DNA of 64,000 nt from Ornithorhynchus anatinus (GCF_004115215.2 NC_041743.1:41588305-41652304), one strand, 5' to 3'. Positions 22,541 through 33,914 are shown, counted from the stretch's first letter. The notes: generated from the letters alone by a model not told the origin. A program made the numbers and translations.

Positions 22541-24685
22541 CCAGTGTTGCCTGGGGTCTGGAAGTCCCTGGCTTGGTGGTACCCACCCCTCAAGTTGTAT
22601 CCCCTCATTCTTTTCCAGCCGTGTTTTGAGGGAGAAGTAGCTGAAAACCCATTCTCAGCCTTCCAGGATGTGCCTACCTCTCACCCTACTATGTAAGAGC
22701 CCTGTCCCACCCAGGGACAGCTGGTAGGACCCAACCACTAATAGCTAACAAGATCAAGGTTAATCTTATTTTGGTCTGACTGGTAGGGGGAGTGGGTGTC
22801 TGGGGATAACGGCGGGGTCGGGAAGGCGGGGGGGAGGCTGGTCTTTGCTGCCTCTAGCAAGAATGCTCCCGTCGCCCTTGGCATCCCCCTTAATTTTCCA
22901 GGACAAGGAGGGGGATGGATTGTCATCTGCCAGCCTGGTCCTGGGCACTGACTCCCAGTCCGACCCTGTGGTTGGCAGCCCTGGGCATGGCGTATCCCCT
23001 CCTAAGGTCCTTGGGAGCCCCCGAGGTCCCCAGGAATCTGCCTCCCAGTGCCTGATGCTGCCAGCTGCCAGGGCTGGACACCTCTTCACCCTTCAACACA
23101 GTGGCCATGTACCCATGTGGGTGGGATCTTCTTTACCTGAGATGGCAGTGTTGGGAGGTGGGGGCAGAGAGGAAGAAAGAAACAGCAGCTCCGGGCCTCT
23201 TCCCTTAGACCTCTCACTCAGATCTTGGGGTCAGAGGTCATGGGGAGAGGGAGCCCCCCTGCCCCCCCAATAGTTCATTTCTCCCCCTCTCTTGGCAGTG
23301 CTGGAATCTACCCTGGGCCAGGCCCCAGGCACCACACAGACCCTGATTCTTCCTCCACACCAGCTCTCTGCCCAGGAACAATGACTGGTCTGGGGGAAGG
23401 GGGGGAGGGGGAGCTGTGGGCAGCAGAGTGGGAGGGGGCAGGGTGGCAGGAGAGAGGAGGAGCCAGTGGGAAGATCCAGAGGTTCCAGATGCCCCGGTGA
23501 TGCCCCTTGACCCCTGACCTATTCTACTCCCAAACTCTGAGTTCAGAGGAGGGTGGGCGGTGGGTGGAGGGGGACGGGGACTCTTCTCTCTGGGGCTCAG
23601 CTCTCTCTGAGAGAGGGGTCCTGGTGAGGTGGGGGGCTAAAAGTCCCTTAACCTGAGGCTAGGGCCCTGGGTCTCCCTCAGTCCCCTCTCTCACATGTCA
23701 CCCTCTCTCCCCACTGAGAAGCAGGCTCATCAAAGCTGCTTTATTTGTGTGGTGGAGCAGGGGAAGGGGGAGACACAGAGCTCAGTGTGGGTCAAGGTAG
23801 CAAACCCCATCCCCGAAGAGCAAGGTTCAGGATCATCATGGGATCGTCATCGGATGATCATGGGATTGTCATGGGTTCTTCTGGGATCCATCCACCAAAG
23901 CCCCTGAAAAACACCTTAATGAATCTCTACTCGGTCCTACGGGTGGGGTGGGGTCCTCTGTAAGGAGGTGGGGAGAGGACCCAGGCCAGTGGGGAGGGCC
24001 TTCATCTCTTCCCGTTGGCGCCTGCTGTACCCAGCTGCTGACCTGGGCCGGATCGGACTGGGCTGGGCCCTGGCTATCCCGGCAGGGAAGAGGGACAGCC
24101 TGTGGGAGAGGGGAGAGAGGGAGGAAGGAAGGAAGGCAGGCAGGCAGGACTCTGTCTCTTTAAGGTGTTGTCCTGAGCCCAGAAGCCACCCATGAATGGG
24201 GGATTGACTGGCTGCTGGGCACAGCTGCCCTCTGGCATCCCCAGCTCTGGCTGGCTGGACCCGCACCCTCTCCTTCTGTTCCCGACCCCAGACACTCTCC
24301 CCTCCCTCTGTCTGTGGCTGATGATGTCTGTATATCAAGGAGGGAGGGGAGGGTTTGTTGGGGGCTGGGGGGAGAGAGGGGTGGAGTCTGGACAGGGCTT
24401 AGCAGAAGAGCATGGGGAAGGACAGTGGGAAAGGGAATGGACTAAGGCATATGTGCTGAAATTGGGTGAGGGGAGAAAGACCCCTCTGCCACTACTCCCT
24501 TGCCCCTCAAGTCCAGCATTCCCTTCCACACACCTGGTGTGGGTGACAATCCACCCAGCAGGCAGAGGGCTGGTGATGGAAGGAGGAAGGAATTGGGAGA
24601 AGAGAAGGCTGAGAGAGGAAGGAGGAGGAGGACAAGGAGGGAGTTCAGAAGGTGGAGGAGAGAGAAGGGCAGGAATTTCAACCTC
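22541..24685. other. Unique intergenic stretch
   Basis: No main-family repeats for over 2 kb, which is unusual for this window, but I could not join any in-phase exon pair. A small imperfect tandem of GATCATGGGAT-type units lies at 23828-23885. Confidence 0.4.
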
Positions 24686-24689
24686 CCTA

Positions 24690-25060
24690 GGGGTAACTAT
24701 AGGCCTGAGGGCAGGGCATTATTGGAGGCTGGGAGGGAGAGGGGGCTCACTGGAGGCATGAGGGTGGAGGAAGTCGCTGGGATGGGAAGGCGCTCACCAG
24801 AGCCTGGAATGGATGGTTTACTAGAGGAGGCTCTTTGGATACCTGAGGGTAGGAGCTCAATGGAGGCCAGAGTGGGGAAGTTACTAAAGGTCAGTTGGGG
24901 GAGGGGGCTTACTGGAGGTCTGGTGGAAGGGGGTTACTAGAGGCTAGAGAGAGGAGGCTCCTTGGAGGCCAGAGTGAGGGGTTGCTGGAGGCTGTGGGTA
25001 ATGGGGAGGGGTCTCACTGGAAGCCAAAGTCAGAGGAGTTATTGGAGGCTGGGAACCTCC
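24690..25060 (+). repeat. Degenerate minisatellite
   Basis: About ten diverged units of roughly 30-40 bp built on GGCTCACTGGAGGCCAGAG-like sequence. The open frame running through it is a by-product of the repeat. Confidence 0.55.
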
Positions 25061-25542
25061 TATTCATTCTGCCAGGCCCAGTCAGAATAATTGAGGTTCC
25101 ACACAAAGAAAATCATCCAGATGAAGAGGGACAGAGTGGACCCCAGGAGGGTAATGGCCTCCAGAAGTCATTGGGGCCAGCCCCTGCCTCCACACTAAGA
25201 GAGGGTTACCCAAGTTTTGTCAGGAGAAGCCCCCAGGCCCTGCAAAACTTCAGCATCTTCATTTCCAGGGCCCAAGTGTCCTGCCTCCCAGCCCACTGAT
25301 CTCTCTGGGCTGGGACAGGGGCAGAGGGATCCTCTGAGAACCCCTCCAGGACTCACTTCCCCTGAGGAGGAAGGAAGCCATGACATTCTTGTTTCCTCTT
25401 GTCGTCAGAGGCCCCAGGGCCAGTGACCTGGAAATGGCCTGGGTGTGATGCAGCTTGGTGGAGGGGGATGGGGAGAGGGAGACTGGGTACGGCCCTAGTG
25501 GTGGGCTTCCTGCCCCAGGGGACTGAGCCTGTGTTCTGGGGG

Positions 25543-26150
25543 ATTGTGCATGTGAGAGTGTGTTTGAGGGAGAGGGTGGGTAATCGATGTGTGAATATGT
25601 GTCTGTGAGTATATTTGAATGTTTGGCCGGTTTGTGTAGGTGTGTGATCAGGGTTTTGGGTGTGTGTGTATGTGTGTGTGTGTGTGTTGGGGGAGTTCAA
25701 GTGCATGTAGGTGGTGTGTAGGGGTATGTTTATGAGGTGTATGTGCATCTGGGAGGGGGTGCGTGTGTGTGTTTGGGGTGGAGAGAGGGGCTGGAGAGGA
25801 CCACATGGAGGAGAGGCTGGTGGGTGGGTTGCCGGCAGGAGATTATGGAGCCCAACCAATTGTTGATATTGGCCCATCATGGCCTCTGCCCTATTCCCTG
25901 TCCCATTGACTGCCCCAAACGGGTCCCACCCACCCTTCACCTCTCACCAGCTTCTCAGGTGACTTGAGTTGGCCAGCAGCACTCCCCCATCCTTCAGTGA
26001 TGGACACATACACACTCACACACAGCTGTAAAACGTACACACTGAGTTGCCAGCCATGGCAGACCCACCCATTGATCCATATATAGACACACACACACAT
26101 ATGTACACAGACAGACACAGAACACTCACACCCACGTGATGTGGGGGATG
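25543..26150. repeat. TG/CA-rich simple sequence
   Basis: TG-rich from 25543 to 25780 (pure TGTG core about 25664-25686), unique sequence in between, then CACACA-rich from 26000 to 26150. Confidence 0.65.
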
Positions 26151-26194
26151 GAGTCTCCCGTCAGGAGCACTGAGAGAACCTCAGTCCTGGGGCT

Positions 26195-26545
26195 TCAGGT
26201 CCAAGAATCTTTACGGAGGATGTGATTCAAGCACTGGAGTCTCGTGCAGTCCCTCTCACGCTCTGGTTCCTGCCAGTCGAGTTCCCTCCCCGAGGGTCGG
26301 AGTGCAACGAGCGAGTAGGCGGGCAGGGGTGCAGCACACGGTGAAGCACCTACAACGGTTTCCGCTGTGCAGGACTCATCTGTGGATGCAGCCCGGCGCC
26401 AACGCCGGGCCTCCAAGCCGTGACCCGGCAGGCGGCCGCCTCGGTGGTTGCTGTGGTCTTCCCCGCCCGTGTTAGCCAGATATTTTTCCAATTCCTGCTG
26501 GGCCCGTCTACCCGTGGGACCTTCTAGGTGGTTTCCCGTCAGCAC
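26195..26545 (-). other. Orphan CpG-rich segment with open frame
   Basis: A 116-codon open frame on the minus strand in an isolated CpG-rich block lying between a CA-rich tract and a SINE scrap (26530-26615). The translation is not obviously low-complexity but matches no family I know. Its right end runs into SINE sequence. It could be a piece of an uncatalogued repeat or chance. No function is proposed. Confidence 0.2.
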
Positions 26546-26615
26546 CAGTGGGCAGAACCGGGATTAGGACCCTGGTCTCCTGAGTCCCAGAGCCGGGTTC
26601 TTTCCCCCGAAGCCC

Positions 26616-27190
26616 CAACAGTGCTCACACTTACACCCACAAATACACATGCATTCACGCCCTCCCCACCCCCACCTCACACATGCACACAGTTGCACAG
26701 AGATGCCACATCCAGGTCGAGTTGAGAGGCTAACAGAGGCAGTGGTCGGAGGCCAACCGGGACTAGGGCGTCCAAAACAGTTGGGCTCCAGGTGGGGAGG
26801 ATTTTATAATAAATATGTTGGGAGTAGCTGAGGAATACAATCTCATCCCTGCCCCTGAATCTGCCCCTGCTTCTGAACCTGCCCCAAAGACCCCCGGCAC
26901 AGTCTCCAGCCCCTGCAGCTTCCTCCACTCCCCAGAGAAGGTTACGGTGTTTATCCTTGCTGGGCTACAGCCCTGGGGAGAAGCGAGGAGGGAGAGAAGG
27001 AACAGGAAGAGGCTTAGAGGAGAGGGAAGAGGGGAGAGAAGGAAGAGGAGGGGGAGAGGAGAGAAGAAAAGGCTCCAGATATGGGAAGGAAACGGACTTT
27101 TGCCCGCAACTGGGTGTGGTGGATGAGTGAGTGTGTGTGTGTTAACTTCAGAGAATCGGAAGGGAGTGGGAAGTCTGGTCCAACCCAAGG
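26616..27190. other. Unique intergenic stretch with purine-rich tract
   Basis: CA-rich at 26620-26700 and GA-rich at 26985-27075. No supported exon. Confidence 0.4.
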
Positions 27191-27196
27191 TGGGAA

Positions 27197-27202
27197 TTTA
27201 TT
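27197..27202 (-). terminator. Poly(A) signal of the candidate novel gene
   Basis: AATAAA on the minus strand, about 440 bp beyond the stop at 27645. It is the first canonical signal downstream. Confidence 0.4.
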
Positions 27203-27644
27203 CCCTTGGGTGTCTCACCCCTTCCCCCCCACACCCCAGGAGAGAGGGAGTCGAAAGAGGGAAGGTAGTGGGAGGGGTGGCTGAGAAGCTTTAAGGAAGG
27301 CAGGGTTGGGGGGCGGGATTGAACTGGAGCCGGAAGGAGGATTCCCGGGAGCCAGGCCGGGAAACAGCTGGCGGGAGCCAAGGTCAACAGGAAACGGGGA
27401 AGCAGAGGGGGCCCGGCCCGGAGTCGGGGGAGGGAGAGTGCCCATGTAGGTGTCCCTCCTTCCCACCCATCCTGCACACACAGGGACCCGCTGGTCATCC
27501 ACTTGGGCATGGGAATCGGAGGAAGGGGCAAGGAGGCCCCCGAAGTGGGCGTGGGTGGGGGAGCGAGCAAACACGTGGCCATGGGCTGGGCTGTGTACAA
27601 GTGTGCTGTCTGCCTCCACGCCTGTCGCCCCCTCACCTGGCTGG

Positions 27645-29442
27645 TCACAGGTACAGTGGTATCAGGTGGCGCATCCTTTTGCCCAAGAAACGGTGGTTGA
27701 GGTTCTGCCAGTGGTATTTCCACCTGGGTGGCACGGGGAAGACAGGCTGGGCCTGGACCCCTCTCTCCTGTCCTCCTCCCCCTCCCCACTGCCCCATCCT
27801 CTCTCCCCGCCAGCCATCCAGGGGCTGCTGGGGGACGAAGCACCGTGACGGCTCTGCCAACGTGCCAACCTAGCACGTTGAAGGCCATCCTGGCCTTGGG
27901 CAACGAGGGCCCCAGGAGGACCAAGCCAGAGAGGGGTATCCAGAGTTGTGCCCCGACAGCCCCAGGAACTGAGTTCTCCCCTAGGCCCCCTGCCTCAGGA
28001 GACGGTAGCGGGTTTCTGGGAGCAAAGACCCAAAGAACTCAGACTGCGCAGGCCCTTCCCATCCACCCTGCCTCCTGCAGGCTTCGGCAGTCTCCCACCC
28101 CCTTTTCCTCCCTTCATGCTTGACCCAGGCTTCCCAGGCTCCGGCCCCCTGACCCAGGCCCCAAGCCCCTGGCTCCAGGCCCCTCCCCACTCACATGAGG
28201 TTGGGCCGGTAGCCGCAGCAACTGGCACGGGTGGCCGACTCGAAGTCGGCCAGGCCGGTGGAAGGCGGGAGCAGGAGCAGGCGGCGGGTGGGCCAGCGCC
28301 AGGCTGAGCCGGCCAGGTAACGGCGCTGTGGGCTCAGCCAGTAATCCTGGAGGCTCAGGCTGCCCGGAGACGGAGGAGGAGGAAACAGCGTCCTCCGGCT
28401 ACTGTAGAAGCAGGAGTCCTGGTCCAGGCGGTGGGGCGGGGGGGCCCGGGGCCGTCTGCTGAGGAAGGGGGTGGTGGAACACGGAGGGTGGAGAGGAGGG
28501 CAGTGTTGTCCCAGAGGCATAGTTCCCTTCCCTCAGGGAGCTCCCCATCTATCAGGGACCCACGGAGGTGGTCTTGGCATGAGGCACTTAGAAAGGAGGT
28601 GAGTCATGGATCAGCCTGGCATTCTGGAGACCTGGTGGGGCCAATCTGGGAAAGCTACCTGGAAAAGGCTAACTTCAAGCCACCGGTCAAGGAGGGGAGA
28701 TGGGTGTGGGGGATGGGAGCAGGGAGGGCCATGAGGAAAAAGGCTTCTCAAGGCAAAAGGTCCTCAGAACGGGATGGGGAGACCTGGGTGGAGCAAGCCT
28801 AGGTCAAGAAACAGTGTGGCCTGGTGGAAAGAGCAGAAGCCTAGAAGGCAGAGGATCTGGGTTCTCATCCCATTCCATCATTTGCCTACCATGTGACCTT
28901 GGGCGAGTAACTTAACTTCTCTGGGCCTCACATTTCTTCATCTGTAAATGAGGATTAACTATCTCTTCTTCCTTCCTTTTAGACTGAATGTGCCTGACCT
29001 GATTATCCCATGTCTACCCCAGTGCTTGGCACAGAGTAAGTGTTATCCAGTGCTACTATTATTATTATTATTGTTAGGGAGTTGCAAGGAGGCAGTTTAC
29101 TTGGCATGGAGGATGCTTGAGGTTGGAAGAAAGGAGAGATAGGGGTCTAAGTTAGCAGGGAAGTCTGGCTGCCGGGGTGGGAGGAGGAGGAGGCAGCAGC
29201 AACAGGATAGTGAGGGTTCTGGGTCAGCCAGGAGATGGGTACTTTTCTCTTCCAGAACTCTGCCTTTTAGTCTTCTCCCCCAGGGATGGACTTCTGCTTT
29301 CGTGAGGAGCTTTAAATTTTCTTTGGGGGACCCACACCCCCCCGGTTGCTGGTCTCCAAGTCCCCACACTCAGCTCCCCACCGCCCACTCACCTGGACAG
29401 CAGGTAGTTGACCACAAACTTGGCTGTTTCGGGAAACATCAT
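27645..29442 (-). CDS. Candidate novel gene, three exons, 129 aa, function unknown
   Basis: Exon 1 CDS 29442-29393 starts MMFPETAKFVVNYLLS, has G at -3 (GAGACATGA) and ends at donor GTGAGT. Exon 2, 28455-28195, follows CTTCCTCAGCAG and ends at donor GTGAGT. Exon 3, 27723-27645, follows CCGTGCCACCCAG and ends in stop TGA. Both junctions are phase 2 and join without a break: SR|RPRAP and PNL-M|WKYHW. The product is rich in Arg, Pro, Tyr and Trp: QDYWLSPQRRYLAG and RWPTRR in the middle, HLIPLYL at the C-terminus. There is no signal peptide or clear membrane segment. A TATA-like CTATTAAAG lies about 55 bp upstream and AATAAA 440 bp downstream. I do not recognise it. The small size, aromatic/basic composition and ...PLYL tail recall small sperm/ciliary microtubule inner proteins (TEX37 ends LMPFYQ), an inference only. 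The exon 2 acceptor is NAGNAG, so one extra Ser is possible. Confidence 0.6.
28804..29075 (+). repeat. MIR/Mon-1 SINE
   Basis: Sense copy in intron 1 of the candidate gene (antisense to it): AACAGTGTGGCCTGGTGGAAAG start and TATTATTATTATTATTG tail. Confidence 0.75.
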
Positions 29443-29494
29443 GTCTCCACTTCTCTGGCCCCGTCTCCTCTGAGCTCTGAGGAGCTTTCTGCAA

Positions 29495-29503
29495 CTTTAA
29501 TAG
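29495..29503 (-). promoter_or_regulatory. TATA-like box of the candidate novel gene
   Basis: CTATTAAAG on the minus strand, about 55 bp before the ATG at 29442. It would place the start near 29468 with a 5' UTR of about 25 nt. Motif evidence only. Confidence 0.35.
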
Positions 29504-30114
29504 CCCAGCTGGGGGGTGGGGTGGGGGGCAGGCAGTGGGGCAGAAGGAGAGCAGAGCTCATTGGCCTCCAGCGGCTCCGAAACCCCATACTCCCCTAGAG
29601 GGGAGAGCAGGGAGTTTTTAGCAAGATGTGTCAGCTGGGTGGATGGGCTGGGGCAGGGACGTCTCCTCTGGGCAACAAGAGAGAGAGGTAAGCTGGGCAG
29701 GGCCTTTCTCTGATGACCGTGGGGGAGAGAGTGTCCAGCGCCTTCAGCCTCAATCTAGCTCCAGCCCCAGCCCAGCCTCCGCCCCCTCCCTGGGGGCCGT
29801 TCCCGTGCCATAGCTCCAGCCTCATGTTTCAGCCCAACCGGTCCCGGGCTTTCTTGTCCTTCGATGGGCAGAGGTGGGGTGATGGGTCCTCTCCGGGCCC
29901 CACCTGCTCCCCTCCCACCCCCTCCCTAAAGCCACACTTCAAAGGGAAGGCCGACCCGGCTGGAGGTGCCCTTTCTACCAGTACACAGGACTGGCTCTGC
30001 TTCCAGTTCTATTCCTGCCTAGCTCTGGCTGCTGGTGCTCCCAGGGGCCAGGCCCTTCTCAGTGTGGCCAGGGGGACCTACTAGTTCCCCCCGGCCCCAG
30101 CCTGGGCCCGGTCT

Positions 30115-30289
30115 ACAGACTACTTTGGGCAAGTCACTTCACTTCTATGTGACTCAGTTACCTCATCTGTAAAATGGGGATTAAGACTGTGAGCCCCACG
30201 TGGGACAACGTGATTACCTTGTGACTACCCTAGAACAGACTACGCTTAGAACAGTGCTTGGCACAGAGTAAGTGCTTAATAAATGCCAT

Positions 30290-30336
<47 letters not shown>

Positions 30337-30430
30337 TTTTATTTACAGCTTTTATGGGCAGGGAAGGTGTCTACTAAGCCTGTTGTATCATATAACTGCT
30401 TAGGATAGTGCTTAGTAAATACCATTGATA
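30115..30430 (+). repeat. Mon-1 3' half with expanded TTTA tail, then L2 tail
   Basis: Sense Mon-1 3' half (30115-30290) whose tail has grown into a (TTTA)n microsatellite (30286-30345), followed by a sense L2 tail scrap (30350-30430). Confidence 0.8.
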
Positions 30431-31958
30431 TGCATGGACTCACACTCCCACAGGTAGATAGAATGCTCACGGATACACACCTACGATACTATCCTACACA
30501 GGCCAACTCACCTATCAATACCCTTTTCTCTCCACAGAGTTCAGCAGAGCGAACAGACCTGGGCCCCTCTGTGGCTGAGGGGACAGATGAGCCCATAGCA
30601 GATGGAGAGGTGAGCAACCCTGCCCTCATGACTCCTTTCTCTGACAGGGATTTGGGATCGGGATTGTGAGGCAAGGGCTCTTTGCTTTTGGGTAGGGTGT
30701 GTGTTTTCAGACCCCTCCCCTTCCCTATTCCTTTTGGTCCCCTTGCTTGGCCCCAACCTCAGGAAAGATGGAGAAAGCTGGCTTGAGGGTCTGGAGATGG
30801 CCAACTGGACTGAAGTGCCAGGGGCTCCCTGTGCCACTCAGAGGGCATACAGGAGGCCCTAGGCCCAGCCCACCCCTGGCTTCACCCCCTCAAGATGGAA
30901 GCACCATGCCCACAGTCCCTAGGTCAGCCCCATGGGGTCACCGGGGTGGAAGGTGACGTGATCAGGTCAAGACAGGCCTTCGCCACACCCGCCCCCATCA
31001 TTCTGGAATCCCAGCAGCAGCTGCCCCATCTCTATTTCAGCGTTCTGGGAAGGAGCCCCCTCCCCTTGTCTATGCTATTTCCCTCCCATGACTCACCCTG
31101 GCCAGGGAGAGACAAGCTGGCCCACCTATGGGTGTGTGGTGGGGAGGGGGCAGAGAATGTCCCAGAACTTTTCATCCCTGGGGTGGTAGGGAACTGGGGG
31201 GAGAGGAGTCAGGAGGGAACGGGGCATGTGGAAAGGCACAGCCCCATGGCATTCAGGTGGAGACCCCAGGTGCCGGATAGTCGGTGCCCCGAGTTGGGGG
31301 CATGGGCCTGCTGGACCCCCGGCGTCTGGGATGCGGCGGGGAGCATGGGCCGGGGCGGGGGGAACCGCGGAGGCCGGATAACCATGGTTTCTGCAGCTAG
31401 CCCGGGGCCTGCCTGGAATATCAACGAGGCCGGGCAGGGGTGGGCGGGGGCGGGCAAGGGCCGGCCAGGACGGGTGAGGGCCGGCCACCTCCCCCCACGG
31501 CCCTCCCTGCCTATCGGTCACCCTCACCCCTGGCGCCGAGGTTGGACCCCGCAGGCTCAGCGGTCCGGTCAGGGTGCGGGGGAGGGAGGATCCAGGCCTC
31601 TCGGGAAAGGTAGCGCAGGGGTGGCCCTGGAAGGTCGTCTAGAAAGTACTTTGGGATTCTCGCAAAGGGGGTGGTCACTCCTGTCACCCATCTGCATTGG
31701 GTCGCTTGGAGATGCGGTGTGGGCAGGTCCTGAAGGAGCTTGTTGCCCAGGGCCTGGATCCATGTCTGCCTACAGGAGTAGCTTCTTCCCTCCCCACATA
31801 TCCATGGGTCACTGGACAGGGGTTTCCTTGGGCTTCCGGTCGGGGTATGCAGGAGATGTGGGGGAGGATGCAGGATGGACTCCTGAGACACGTGGCCCTA
31901 GGCAACCAGACAGCCTGGGCCACACCAGACCCTGGGGCTCGGGAAACGCCTTCCCCTG
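30431..31958. other. Unique GC-rich intergenic stretch
   Basis: A long plus-strand open frame crosses this stretch, but it runs on into the pyrimidine tract, has no splice support and reads as composition bias. No gene claimed. Confidence 0.4.
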
Positions 31959-32171
31959 TTCCCCTTTTCTCTCCCCTCCTTCCTTTCTCCCCCTTTCCCT
32001 CTTCTCCTCTTCCCCTCTTCCCCTTCTCCCTCCCCCTTTCCTCCTCTCTTCCCCTTTCCCTCCCCTTCTCCCTTCCCCTCCTCCCCTTCTCCTTCCCCCT
32101 CTCTCCCCTTTTCTCCTCCCTCCCCTTTTCCCCTTTCCCTCCCCCTTCCCTCCTCCCTTCCTCCCCTCTTC
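31959..32171. repeat. 213-bp uninterrupted pyrimidine tract
   Basis: Every base on the plus strand is C or T from 31959 to 32171; mixed CCCCTT and CCTCC units with no fixed period. Pyrimidine-rich flanks extend it to about 32225. Confidence 0.9.
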
Positions 32172-32225
32172 ACCTCCCCTCTCCTCTCCCTCCCTCCCCT
32201 CCTCGCCACTTTCCCATTCCTTCTC

Positions 32226-33228
32226 TCGGCACAAGCGGGAAATGACCCCCCCCCCCAAAAAAAACCCTAAAAATAAACAATGCCAAACACCTATGTGGCA
32301 ACAGGGAACTTTCCCCTGTTCCGGCCCTAGGGTAGGCCCTAGGAGAGAGATCCAGAGAGGGAAAGGAATTGACCCTAAGTTGTTCAGTGAGTTCAGGGGG
32401 GCTGGCATCCAGGCACCCTGACTCCCATAGTCCCGAGGCTCCAGAGGTGCCGCAGGGCTTCTCCCAGGGGCATGAGTTGGGGCAGGCAGGGTGGGAGTGG
32501 CTCCTGAGAGGCAGCCGCCCCTCCCCAACCCCTGCCCCGGGAAGGGGAAGTGGAGGCCCAGAGGCCTGTCTGAGATTGCCACATTCAGACCCCGGATGTG
32601 ACGGTTCAGGAAAGGCCGCTCTAGGGGATTCCCATTTCTTTCCTCTTCCCCAGGGAAGAGAGTCAGTGACCCGGCCCCGGGGAGGGGAGGAAGCCCAGAG
32701 GTCCATCTGAGGCCCGACCGGCCATCATCTGGGCCTCTGCTTGAGTCACAGGATTCCCCCCTCTCCCCTGCCCCTCACCCCAGCAGCTCCCCAACCCCCA
32801 GCCCAGGCAGGTCCCCCCAGCCGGTGGCCAGGGCCTGGCTATCACCTCTGAGGCTTCTCTCAATAAGAGGAAGGAAATCTTAGCGTGAGGGAAAGGCAGC
32901 TGTGACCGGAGCTTCCTCTGGCTGCTGCCTGAGGGGAGATACACACACATGCACACCGACAGAAGCGCTTACACTGGCAGACTCACAACTCACACACATA
33001 TACTCAGCCACAGCAACAGTAATACATATGCTCAGACACGCAGAGGCACACCCACATAGACGCTCATGTACACTAGGAGACAGGTCCTTGACATAAACTG
33101 ACACCTCCACTGACACCTCTCGCCTAAACTCACACGGGAGGCAAAACGTAGCGTCTGCTACCCACTTCGGCACTCTCAGATATGGGGACCCAGGGACACA
33201 CTAGTTAACGCACACAGTGACGGATCCT
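32226..33228. other. Unique intergenic stretch
   Basis: CA-dotted at 32940-33070, otherwise unique. No supported exon. Confidence 0.4.
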
Positions 33229-33229
33229 T

Positions 33230-33485
33230 TTTTTATGGTATTTGTTAAGCGCTTACTGTGTGCCAGGCGCTGGGGTAGAGGCAAGCTAATCAAGTTGGGC
33301 ACAGTCCATGTCCCTCACGGGGCTCCCAGTCTTAATCCCCATTTTATGGATGAGGTAACAGGCACAGAGAAGTGAAGTGAATTGTCCAAGGTCACACAGC
33401 AGATGCATGATGCAGAGTCAGGATTAGAACCCAGGTCTTTTGACTATCAGGCTCGTATTGTAACCCCTAGGCCACACTGCTCCTG
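33230..33485 (-). repeat. Mon-1/MIR SINE
   Basis: Antisense: TATGGTATTTGTTAAGCGCT start to CTAGGCCACACTGCTCCTG end. Confidence 0.85.
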
Positions 33486-33861
33486 CTCTGATTCTCTCTA
33501 GTGCTGATTCATATCCCAGCCTTTGTTTCCCACCCTTCACTCCCCACCCTTCACTCACCCTCTCCCACCCAGGCTTAACACTCCCTGACCCAGGAAGCCT
33601 GGACTCTGGGTCTGGGGTCTTAGGGCAGGTGCTCAACTTCACAGTGGGGCACTGCCTGGAGCTGGGTTTTGGGGTGGATTTGGGGTCATCAGGGACAGAG
33701 TGGGACTGTCCCATGCCCCCAGACCTCTTCCCACTATTCCTCTCCCCCCCAGATGGAGGACCCTTCCTCCTTTGCTTCTCCCACCTCGCCGTTTTCCCTT
33801 CTCCCACCTCCCACTTTCCCCGTCTGTGTGTGATGACAACGGGCTCGCTCTGACGTTTATT

Positions 33862-33914
33862 GTTGCCATGGTTACACAACCTTTTCCCTGCCATTACCTA
33901 GTTACCTAGGCGAC
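33862..33914. promoter_or_regulatory. Paired RFX X-boxes
   Basis: GTTGCCATGGTTAC (33862-33875) and GTTACCTAGGCGAC (33901-33914), each close to the RFX consensus and 39 bp apart, with a TGACG half-CRE at 33851-33855. Typical of ciliary or testis gene promoters. It lies 4.4 kb upstream of the candidate minus-strand gene; target unknown. Confidence 0.45.

Noticed and set aside
26380-26420. Hammerhead-ribozyme-like CAGATGAGTCC ... GGAAAC on the minus strand
   Set aside because: The invariant CTGATGA core is altered and the CGAAAC side lacks its C; helices I and III do not form. Chance match.
27148-27924. 258-codon minus-strand frame overlapping exon 3 of the candidate gene
   Set aside because: Reads a different frame from the in-phase spliced exon and continues through the intron; the spliced frame is better supported.
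30895-32421. 508-codon plus-strand frame
   Set aside because: Runs through a pure pyrimidine tract giving Pro/Leu/Ser low complexity; no splice sites or family match.
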